64,000 nucleotides of DNA from Corticium candelabrum. Taxonomy: Eukaryota; Porifera; Homoscleromorpha; Homosclerophorida; Plakinidae. The notes beneath the pieces are model-generated. The model worked only from the letters and a program-made list of their open reading frames with translations, had not been told where the DNA came from and did not search any database. The stretch is from the NCBI RefSeq assembly GCF_963422355.1, contig NC_085100.1, positions 6,110,068 through 6,174,067 on the forward strand, in the 5' to 3' direction. This document shows positions 30,869 to 42,800 of this stretch, one piece after another. Within the stretch, counting starts at the first letter, position 1. Every line of letters starts with the position of its first letter. The position numbers and the translations under genes are program-made.

Positions 30869-33800
30869 ATGAAGACTTCGAAGGCAAGCCAGCGGTATGG
30901 CGTAGAAACGCATGTAATCTGTTACTTTGGGTAAGAGCTAATGCCTTGTCTTCAACAGACGGACTGCGAAGTCGACGTCACAGCAAGGCGAATCTTCAAA
31001 ACCAGCATCGACATCGACTTCCGCTTCCGCTGATCCCCAGACCTCTTTGTTCAGTTTTCGAAGAATTTTTATGAGAATTGTTTTCATTGCCGTTACTATG
31101 TATATTGTTCGTAACAAATTCGGCAACCAATTGACAACTCTCGTTGCTGTCGACACAGAGACAGAAAAAGCGACGTTTGACGTCATCTGTTCTGACGACT
31201 ATGAAACAAGATTTAGAGGTTAGTTATACACATGGAATCGAAGTCAATTACTAATAGTTGTATGTATCCGGGAGTTACATGTAATGCTGAGGTCTGCATG
31301 TGGCCATGGATGAGCCATATGATTCTAGCAGTATATGCAAGCATAGTTTATATAGGTGCACAAAGCTGTGTCATCACTTATTTCGGTGGATTACCATCAT
31401 GTATGTATACGTATATGTACTAGAGTCCCGGATCTAATCTCGGACATTTCCTAATCTCCGTCATTCATTCTCTGCCAAATAGCTGCAGCCAGACCTAGCT
31501 GCTACCCTAGCATCATAGTCCTACTGGATAGCAGCTAGGTAGAGTGGGTCACGTCAACATCCGTCGTAACGTTGCTGCTGTAGAACTTGAAAACTGATTG
31601 CACCTATTCTCGGTCACAGAGTATCACATCTCGGCCAGTGCTTGCCATCTTGTTTCTACAACTCCATTTGAGACGCAAGTCATCTCTGTCGATAGGCTCA
31701 TTTTATGACATTCTTTTACCAAATTGTTGGTTTATCTTGTCAACCTCTACTCTCACAGACAACGAAGAAGACAGATGACTCACAGGACATAACCTTGGTC
31801 ACCTGATCTCAAGTGATTTCTCTCTTGAGACGCAGATCTGAGGCATTCTTTTTGGCTAGTGTTATAGTCATTACCGCTGGCTACTATACCTACGGGGTGA
31901 TGTTAGTGCTCATTGTACTGTTGCTACAGCAGAACGTGAAATCTGAGAGGCAAATACTCGGACATCCAGGATCACATCTCGGTCAGTTGCTTTCATTGCG
32001 TTTCTACGAGACAAATTGAGACGTTAGTCATGTCTGTTGAAAGGTTCGCTTTGGATGTTTATGCCACTGAATAGCCAGTTTTGTCTTTTCAGTTTGTACT
32101 GTTGCAGGGCGGTGAGAAAGGGGATGGCGTACGTGACATAATGTCGGTCGCGATTTCACTTGATTTTGAGAAAGATGGGTTCCTGAGTAGGTTGTATTGT
32201 GTGATTTTTAGTCTACTGTTGTTCTAAAGCTATATTGTCACGAATGTGCCTGTCTAACTTACTATTTTCATCACTTCAAACATGGTATCTAATGCAACGT
32301 GATGACTCTGAATTTTCACATTTTGTTTGCAGTTAACCAGAGAGTATGCCTACCTGTTTCTACATTCTTGACTGGCAAATATAATTATTCTTTATCTTGG
32401 ATGGGATGATTGATGATTTTATGAAGCAGAATTGCACACAAACTGCTTATTACATTTATTGTTAGGAGAGTTATGCTGAGATCTTATGAAAATGGTGACA
32501 TGTTTGCCAAAGAGAAATCGATCTTTCTCGTGACACAGTTCTGAGTCTCATGAGACAGTTGTGAAGTTGTGTGAGAGAGTGAGAATTAGTTCAGTGGAGA
32601 TATCCTTCTGTATAGTGCATGTTGTTGGTAATAACTGATGTAACTATGATCTTACCATCAACGAGATCGTAGTACGTACACAGTTTACAAGTATGCAGAG
32701 TCCTGGCATACTGAAAAGGCATCTTGTGATATTTAACTTGTGCCAGAATGGATTCAATGTATAACTGCATGATGATCAATCTCTCTCACAAAATTTTGCT
32801 AATTAGCACTAAACCAGTTGTACTAAATAATAGTTATCTTTTAGTATAGCTCTACAAATTCACTACAAAACATTTTCAATCAACCGTAGTCGACTGTGAT
32901 CGTATGTACAATGCTCAGTAAAAGTAAGACCACTTACCTGAAAGCTGTAGAACCCAAGAAATGCGCTTCTACTGTGACTGAGATTATGCCCATAGGTCGA
33001 TCACCTTTCTCACCACCCTACAACAGAAAAACTGAAGAGACGATACCGGCTATTCAGTTGCATAAACGTTCAAAGCGAACCTTTCAACAGACATGACTAC
33101 CGTGTCAATTCATCTTTGCGACTGACCGAGATATAATCCCAGATGTCCGAGTATTTGTCTCTCAGATTTCACGTTCTGCCGTAGCAACAGTACAATGAGT
33201 ACTAACATCACCCCGTAGGTATAGTAGCCAGCGGTGATGACTATAACATTAGCCAAAAAGAACATGTCAGATCAGAGAAAATCACTCAAGATCAGGTGAC
33301 CGAGGCCATGTTTCCACTAGCTGCACCTTAAACTAGTTTAGCTTAAATGCGTTTAAAACTAAACCAGTTCAAGAAAGCAACTGTTTCCACTAGGAACTTG
33401 CACATCCGGGATGTGCTAAACAAACCGTCTAGGAACGCATTAATTTGAAGTATTGGGCTGGTTTGTCACCGAGTCAGGGCAACTGTTGGTTGTTACTGAC
33501 TCAGCATCTGCTAGTAGGAATTTGCATGAGGATGACCAAGGACACCGTCTTCTCTCTCTCCGTAGCTGCTGATTTCTTTCCCTTAGCTAACGACCCTTAC
33601 ATATTCTAGGGCAATCCTATCCCGAAAAAGTAGTCAATATCATCAAAACAGCGTTGTCAGAAGCCATCTAAAGAAACGTGCTACTGTCACGTGACAGTTA
33701 AACCTAAACCAGAAAGCGGTTTAGGTTTAACATATAACTGGTTTAGTGCAGGTGGAAACAGGTCAATTCTTAATTAAACCAGTTTAGCTTAAACCACTTG

Positions 33801-36800
33801 GTAAACCGGTTTAGGCACTAGTGGAAACGCGCCCCGAGATTATGTCCCGTGAGTCATCCGTCTTCTTCGTTGTCTGCGAGAGTAGAGGTTAACAAGACAA
33901 CCAACAATTTGGTGAAAGGAAGTCATATAATGAGCCTATCGACAGAGATGACTTACGTCTCAAACGGAGTTGTAGAAACGAGATGGCAAGCACTGACCGA
34001 GATATGATACTCTGTGACCGAGAATAGGTGCGATCAGTTTTCAAGTTCTACAGCAGCAACGTTACAACGGATGCTGACGTGACCCGGTCTACCTAGTTGC
34101 TATCCAGTAGGGCTATGACACTAGCATAGCAGCTAGGTCTGGCTGCAGCTATTTGACAGAGAACGAGTGACCGAGATTAGATTCTGGACTCTAGCTAGTT
34201 AAATGGACAACATTGTTGGGGCAAGCCGAGAACATGCAGACACACGAAACACAGTGATTGGCCAAAAGGGTTTGTATATAGAAGAAACTCGAGTTTAGAT
34301 GTAGATAAATGCTGTTACACAAACCGATTCATACACCTTCACAATGTAACACAGAATGCAAACCACTTTGTGTTAACCTAAATTGACGTGATTGTTCACA
34401 CTGTACATACAGTACTCTAGCAAAGAAATTTACCTGTAAATTTGGCGACTTTAGATCAAGCTACTAGTATGTCATAGTGACAGCTGGACTTGGAGGCGTC
34501 TTTGGAAAACATGCACCTGTAGCTAAGCTAGTGTAGCGCTAACATAATTTCTTTGTAACAGCCTTAAAGCAACGTGTTGTCACATTTATTTTTAGTTGCA
34601 TTTTTGGTTGAAGTCAGTTGTCAAGTCATCTCTAGGAGCTGGAGCCTGTTTTCACATTCTCTTAAAAGTCTCATAGGAATGGCGCGCAGCAACCTGGAGA
34701 GCCATACAGCTATTACACACTACACCTGCATTGCAACATCACAAACCATCATTGTGATTGGCTCAAAATCAACATCATTTCGTACCATCACACACATCTC
34801 AACACAGTACAGTACTGTGCACATACGAAGGATCTCGCTAAGGGTTGCCCCAATAATGTATATGTAATTTATATGTGTGTATTCTGGGGTTTTCGATATC
34901 AGCTGAGGTTCCTCTGTTGTCGGAGGCACTTTTGACTTAGAGGTGCACGCGCATGGTCAGACATACACACTTCATCGCTTTGAAAAGAGTGCACTTTTTC
35001 AAACACTCAGTAACCGTGGGGACTAAGAGCGTGTCACAGTGACATCTGGACTAACTATGATTAGGCTAACTATGATTAGGCCAACATTAGTGCAACCGCA
35101 TTCACACGGCTAGTAAGTCACGTGGGCACGTGAGTGTAATTAGCCTCGACAGTATTTTTGTCATATCCGGCAAGAATTTGCGTGAATTGTCTTGATGAAG
35201 CCATTGCTTTAGGTTTTGAAGAGGGAAACATTCAGTTTGCTTTCTCTGGCAGCTCCTTCAGGGACGGCAGGAAGTTGTCATATGTACAGGCACGCACGTA
35301 GTATACATATCTGCATGTGCTTTTGTGTAGGTCGCCATGTTGTTGCTGTGTTTGTACTTTTAAACATACAAACACCACATCAGAAACATCGGCAGCATGC
35401 TCTTCTTCTACACTACCTCACATGCCAGAGTCACATGCAACCACTAACACCACTAATGCTGTTGTAATACTCTTTACGGTGTTAGAATGGCATTACACTA
35501 ATCATGATTAGGACCAGTGTGAACACGCTCTTAGACGCTCTGAATTGAAAATTGAAAACTGACTTAAGTCTCTCCATAGCCTGAATTGGAAGGATCATGA
35601 CATTGCAGTATGAGGTTGCATTAGGTCGTGTCTAGTAGCTAAATTTTAGGCTTCTTAGAGATAGTTCTTGGAATTTTGTCTGTCTAAAATCTCAAACTGA
35701 AGTTGCTACAGTGCAATTTTTGGTAAAATTCAACAAGCACCCCTGCACTTGAGCCAGATTGGGGTTCTTTATGCCATGCTGCTGCTATGTGACTAGAACA
35801 GATGCTACTTACGGGAACAAGATGTTTGTTGTCCTGCACATGACCAGGAAGTACACATCTTGTTCGCATTTACCCTTGTCATGTCTGCCTCTGAGTAAGC
35901 AAGCCCATCCAGTTCAGTGAGCACCAAAAATTTGCATTGTTTAGAGCTTACACTGCTGCCGTTGCTTTAATAGCCAGCTTTGCAGTAGTTTCATCCTATC
36001 ACATGACATACTATTGGCAAGTAGACTCGCCATGCATGTACGAACATTAATTAGTGACTATTGTAATGTGCTTATTGGACATCCAATGGCATTGAAATGT
36101 TATGTTATAATATTGACAATAGTGTGGTTATATTGACATATTGATTGAATTTGAAGGATGTAATCCTGTTCACTGTAAAAGAGTAGTAATGGATGGACTT
36201 TTTACAATGGAGGAAATTGAACAGTTAAAACGGTTGTCTTCTCAACATGAAACAGTATAGAAATGGTTTGTGACATTACAAATTGGTGTATTATGTTCAC
36301 TGCAGCATAGCAGACAAAGGGATGGCTCTTGGTGGCTCAACTGGAGGGGTGAGTATGTGGCTAAAATTGGTTTCAAATGCATGTAATAGAAGGAAAATTA
36401 TGGTACATTTGATTTTATCAAAGCATAACTTAATTAAATCAATCCACTTGTTGTACCATACTGTCAGGCATAAAAGCCGTGCTTATTCTGTATAAGCCGA
36501 ATTGGAATTCAGTATAATAGTATTTAAGACAGGCTTATAGTCAAGACAGGCTTATATGCTATTTGAACAAGCTAGATTTGCTAATGGTATAGACATGACA
36601 ACCATATACCACTTGAAAAAGCAAGATTCAATTAGAGATATCATATATAAACTGAATGCAATATAACCATGGGAACATTTAGCACTGAGCACCTTTGCTC
36701 TGCTTGGCGAGTTATGCAACACTTTCTTTATTACAGAAAATTTCACTCTTTGCACATTAATAGAACACCCTAGCTGTGATTTCTGTGAGAGTGAGAAGAA

Positions 36801-39800
36801 TCATAGACTATAAATACGTCAAATAGACAGAGAAGCTAATAGTTTATTTGATACGGCATTTTGTACTTTTCAATTCAAAAGTCGTTCTGACCCCCTACCT
36901 CCCTTTGAAATACCTTACGTTTAGAAAATAAGTGTGAACTTATGAGATGTGTGGGTTTCTTTATTAACCACTCTAACTAGTAGAACACAACACTACTCAA
37001 AAGACCAACTCTCAAAGAGTGTCCGGTCAAAAGCCTCACCGGCTTCTGCACATGTCCCGAATACCTAATTTATATATCAAGCTATTTACATGTAAATGTA
37101 TTACACTACAATACCGTAATGCCTCCCCGAACAACACAAACAGTTTGCATGCTGTCTCACTTTATGTATCGACCCATTCTCCATAGTGTCTTGGAGATTT
37201 TCCTTTGTTTGATCTCCCACTTCTTCATAAGGTTGTTAAGCACGCTGGTTACTTGAATCCCCAGACTGAGAACTGTCACTAGAATTACAACTGTCATAGT
37301 TTGCTTGTTTGATCTGCTTGGTCTGTCACGGAGCTGATTTAATTAAATGAGCTTTCCTTGTTGTTCCATTTGTTGTCGAATTTGACTGTATAGTGTCTGT
37401 CACCAAGCACCTTGATTACTGTTCCAGCTCTCCAGAATCTCCTGTCTTTACTCTCTGGTTGACGCACAAGGACTAAGTCATTCATTCAAAATGGAATGCG
37501 ATAGTGTGACGTACAATCGTGTGTGTCGTCTGTCCTGTGACATCTTAACTCTGTCAAGCAACTCTTTGTCTTTCTATTCTCACTCTGGTTTGGCAAAAGC
37601 AAATCCAGTGAGCCCGAAGATTTTTACCAATAAGCAATTTTGTCGGAGATTCCTTCTGTTGTCTGGTGTATCATGTTTCTGTAGACTGCAAGAAAATCAT
37701 CAGCTACCTTTTGTAAAGTTGAGTTCTCGTCTTCTAGGCCCTTCTGGACTGCTCTTTTGAAGGATTGAATAAAGCATTCCACCAGTCCGTTACTGCTTGG
37801 ATGATATGGTGAAGTCAGGTATGTAATATGCCATGTTGGTAGCAAAGTTGTCAAATTCGTTAGTAGCAACTTGAGGTCCGTTGTCGCTTACCGTTGTCGC
37901 TTGTTGCCCTGGGCATACTGAAACAAGCGAACATTTGCCGAAGACCATATATGACGTGTTCCGTTGTAGTAGCTAACTTTGGCTGTCCTAAACAATTCCA
38001 TGACTGCTCATTTACAAGAGACACGTCTGCTCCGGTATCGATATGAAAATCAAGAGGTTTACCAGCAATGTTTGCCTCTACAAGGATCTTACTGCCTTTC
38101 ATATACACATTATCCATTTTACATATCTCCTTACAAGTAGAATCTATGCAAGGTTCAGAAAGTCGGATTCATCACGTTCGGGATTGTAACAATCAGCTGT
38201 GGCAACACTTGCTTGCCTGTGACTCTTTCTGAAACTTTTATCATGCTTCAGTTTTGATCTTGACAAGCATGAACACTTAGGTTGTTTAGATTGACAGCCA
38301 TCTTCAACATGACCAGGCCGATGGCAATTTTGAGCAAATCAATGAGTCATAATGTCCTTTCAAGGGGCAGTTAGACTTATAGTGACGAACGTTCCCACAA
38401 ATAAAACATGCCCCAACTCTCTTGTTAAACAACATGAATTTAAACAACATGAATTTCCTCTGACGGCAGTACCATACTGTTATGAGTAGCTGTCACACTA
38501 ACTGTCACGCCTTCCAGAGTACGTGCTAACGCCAACACTTGATCTAAAGACTGGCTTAGAGGGTTGGTTTGTTTGTAAAGTTTCTGTAACATGTCATCAC
38601 TGTGTAATCACGCAACAAATATATCTCTAATACGACTGTTGTATTCTCCCGGATCAAACAGCACTTCACGGCAATTTGCTTTACCACGTCAAAAATAGGC
38701 TTATACCATCTCACCTTGCTGTTGTCAATGTAATCAAACCCTCTTTGCTATAGTGTTGTATTTTTGCCAGATGAACTTTTTGGTATGTTCTACAAGTTGT
38801 TTGGTGGTAAAATCTTTAACTCGTAAATGGTAGAATGGCATTTTCAAGGCGAAGTCATAGGTCTTCACTGAGACATTTGATATACATCTTACATTCCACA
38901 TCCTCTGTAATTATATGATCATTTCTGGCTAGATGAACTTAGAAGTGAATGAATTCAACACCCAGCTGTTAAATCGTCTAAGAGAATCTTCTTCCTCTAT
39001 TTCTTTAAACTGACCAATGGACTTGCAAAGCCTGTCAAACGCATACGTGGTACTCCAGCAATGGTTTGCATGCTTTAGCCATCACCCTGTTTGCAGCGCC
39101 CAACTGTGGATTCCTTTATTAACGACTCTAACTAGTAGAACACAACATTACTCAAAAGAGCGGCTCTCAAAGAGTGCCCAGTCAAAAGCCTTGCCGGCTT
39201 CTGCACATGTTTCGGATACCTAATACATATACATCAAGCTATTACATGTAAATGTATTACACTACAATACCATAATAAGATGCTCTCTAAATTCTGATTG
39301 CAGTGACTTTGCAGAAATGATGATGATGACGACGACAAGAGCTAGCAAAGCTGACATTGGAAGCCAGTCGTCCTCAGATTGCAGTGATACCATAATAGAC
39401 CTTTTATGTGGGCGTGTCACTAACGACATCATTGCATCTTATAGGAACATTAGGGTGCTACTTTGATGTTTTGTCATTTGTTAACCGTGTGAGCCTATAG
39501 CGAAAGCAACAATTTTTCTTTTCAAACTTTTACCAGCGTGTATAGGGATGCATTGAATAAGGTAAGGCCTCATTAGGACCCAGCTTTTGTGTGTTTCCGT
39601 CTTTTGCAGAGATGAACAACCTCTTTCTGATCTCTGTTGCGTCAGTTTGAGTGATGATGTAACAGTTAGCAGCGTTCTAGCCAGGATTTTTGGAAGGCGT
39701 AGCGGTATGTGCGTGGCATGCACATGAGCATGGCATGTGCGTGTTGTCTGTAAATTTCTGAAAGAAAAATTTCCTCTGGTTTGGGGGGGTAGTTTAGGAT

Positions 39801-42800
39801 GCCTTTTGTAGACCTTTCGCTTTTGCTTTACAGTGTACTGACTGAAAATCAGCCTCTACAAATCACACTGAGGCACTGGCAAACTTATAGTAGGGTATGG
39901 ATTACATTCTTAACTAAGTGTTTCTCATTACTATTACTAGGCAACAAATTCAATTACAATATTATAGGCTACTAAGGTATGCAATTAGAGACTCATGATT
40001 GACAAGTCTCCACCTTCTCCCTCATTATCACTGTATAAACATTCCACAGGTACTGTAGTAGTGACATGTATGAACAGAGACACTATCTATACCTAACCAG
40101 TAGGTTGGAGGCGTAGTGGGTATGTGGAAGGCGTAGTGGACCTGTACACCTTAGCATGCCTGGCTAGAACCCTGTTTAAACTTGGCAGATGTGAACTGTG
40201 GGTACAAACTTGCATACGTAGTACGATATGTGTTTTGTGTGTGTTGGACTTGAGTATTATTACTACACCATAAATATGAAGTCGAACAGCAAGTGGCAGT
40301 GTATTGTCTCCTGGAGCATGTGACAGTAGACCACAGTGATAATGAGAGCCAGTATATTGACATATACAAACAATAATAGATATCATTAACATTATTGTAG
40401 TGTATTAAGAAAAGTCTAATTCTAAATAGACTGCTTAGTAAGTTGCTGTCTGATATGCCACCAGTAAACATGGCATAACCAGATGGAGATGTCGCAACCA
40501 ATGCTTGCATAGTGTGGTGGTGTTTAGAGCTCGAGAAAACAGATGACTGCAAACACTTATCTGAAGAACGTTCTGTTAATTAATATTTTCATTGCCCGTC
40601 GACTACGACAAAAGTTCATCAGCCACTGGGGTCTGGGTGGAACTTCGGGTGACACACCACAGTTGGCGTCGCAGTCGAGGCTCCTGTGAGTACCTGGCCA
40701 GGCTCCAGGAGATTGCTTAGCACGTCCCATAGCTCCTGCGTAGTGCACAGGAACCTAGCTATCTGGCTGGGGGCATGACTGTCTAACGGCAGCTCCTTAT
40801 CCATCCATTTCCATTGCATCAATGCTGCAGGTCATACTGGAGAAATCTCTCAAAACAATTGTGGCAGACTTCAACAGAGAGTGGCAACCACCAGTCAATG
40901 TCATTCAAATAGTGATAAAGTAAGTTAATTCATGTGATAAAATATTGTGAACAAGAGAAAGGTCTTTCATCTCTAAGCCCAGAGAAGGCAAACCATAGTT
41001 TGATAACACTCATTCAAAGGCGAAAGAGAGTGTTGTTTCGTCGATTGGCTGTCTGCAAATGTTTTATGCCTCTTTGACCAGTATATGTAAGTGAACTGGC
41101 AGCATTTTCTAACAACCTTGAAAAGTCTTTAAAATTATTATAGCTGCAGAATCCTGTTGCAAAACGTCTTTTCATCATTATCCTGAATTGCCTCAACTCT
41201 CCAATTCCCTGCCATCCTTATTTGCCGTTCAAGTAACTTGATGCAGTTCTGTTTTTTCTTCACTTCCTGCTGCAGCTCCCGACATGATGCACAGTCACAA
41301 CTCAATCATGCATTCCCTTTCTACCTCTCAGTATTAGTGCCAGACTTGTTTAAAAACGTCCTCTTGCGTCAGTCATTCGCTAAACGATGCACATTCTAGG
41401 AAGTATTCAGGAGGTACAAACCAAACCATTTGGTAGGTGCGTACCACACAGAACACATATCATTGATATCATACTACGTACACAAGTTTGTACCCGCAGT
41501 TCACGTCTGTCAAGTCTCAATGTTACATCAACATACAAAATGATGCGGCAGTGTCACTACAGATAACAAAAAAAGTCGTTCATCCCTGCAAAAACACACA
41601 AGAGCCTAGCGTTACTGATTCAATACATCGCTATACATGTACATGCTAGTAAAAGACTCATGGGGTTACAAACGCCAAGACATCAAAGGAGCACCCAAAT
41701 TTTCTCGTGAGACGCAATGACGTTGTTAGTGCCACGCCCAACCCACAGAAAGTCTATTGTGAAGAAGCTTCCACAGCATTCTGCACACTACATGGCAAGT
41801 TGTTTGAGAACTTAGACTCATTGAACTGTGTTGGCAAAACTCTATTACGCTTAAACGAGAGGATGTACCCAGCATTGCCTCAGAAACACAGATCATATGT
41901 ATGTATGTAAAGATGTAGTGTAACAAAGGTGACAGGATTGGTACAAAGTTAGTAGAGGTAGGGTGTGTTAGTATTGTTTGGTAACTTACGAATAGTTGTT
42001 CAACAGTAATGCTTCCCTTGCTCTAAATAATGTCCCTAGGCCTCGATCATGTGGCATATAGCAATTCTTGAAATTGAATAGTAGTGCAATCTTGTTTGTT
42101 GTAGCCAACAGTCCTAGATTTGCACTCTGGTGCTGTCAGTAAAGGTGGCAAGTTCATCAATGTATACAAAGTCGCAGAGCTGCAGGGTATGTCACCCGTG
42201 TTTACAGATGAAGACTACAGTTTGTACAAGTAACGTTGACACCGAACTCTATTGAGGTACTAAAATTTGCATCAGGATTTTTACTGCTATAGGTCAGTGA
42301 AGGATGTCATTAAACATCTCATTGTCTCAGAATTTGATGTTGATCCATCCCACCTGTACCTTACCAAACCAACATTTTTCTCTCGCATCACAGCACTTCC
42401 AGCTAAGACCATCCATGATGAATACTGGCATCCACATGTTGACAAGGTAAAACTTTATTTTCAACGTTTCTTTGTGTTGCTTATTTCTTGATTTGCAGGT
42501 GACTTACGGATCATTCTCCTATACATCTCTATTATATCTAAGTGACTATCAGAAAGACTTTCAAGGTGGAAGGTAAACCTAGTTGAGTTTATTCAGTCTT
42601 TCTTGGCCATTGTATAGTATGTCATTATGGATATTGTTGATTCATTGAATGTCATATTAATTGTACTGTGTACTCAGTTTGAGCAACTTTGAAGCTGATG
42701 CCATTCTGTTGCTCTCATTGTAGCACAAGTTTATGCTGGACTGCTAGCAATTGATGACCACAACCAGCTGCTGCTATATGCTAAAATGAACATCGTATAC

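Larger units (their letters stand above)
36950..39277 (-). mobile_element. Internally deleted LTR retrotransposon in OGFOD3 intron 4
   Basis: Two direct repeats of about 171 bp (36,950-37,120 and 39,105-39,277) bound a 2.0-kb interior coding on the minus strand. AGATG flanks both sides (36,945-36,949 and 39,278-39,282), a likely 5-bp target duplication. In element orientation a primer-site-like TTGGGCGCTGCAAACAGG follows the right LTR (39,086-39,103) and a purine run (CGGGGAGGC) precedes the left one. Gag, protease and part of integrase remain; reverse transcriptase and RNase H are missing. Confidence 0.82.
39400..41742. mobile_element. 2.3-kb inverted-repeat element with transposase-like remains, OGFOD3 intron 4
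   Basis: The left end (about 39,400-39,672 and, after a nested insertion, 40,173-40,240) matches about 41,450-41,742 in reverse complement. Paired blocks include GGGCGTGTCACTAACGACATC, TGCTACTTTGATGTTTTG, CTTTTGTGTGTTT, GAACTGTGGGTACAAACTTG and the CGTAGTA.GATATGTG words. The centre holds a minus-strand transposase-like fragment. Confidence 0.72.

Noticed and set aside
30938..31186. 82-codon minus frame
   Set aside because: It is antisense to OGFOD3 exon 2, whose plus frame matches the family on both sides of its splice sites.
36123..36156. Upstream extension of OGFOD3 exon 3 from the acceptor at 36,121
   Set aside because: The acceptor at 36,155-36,156 joins exon 2 in phase and recreates the conserved CSxDYxxRFxGC segment; the longer form would insert extra residues.
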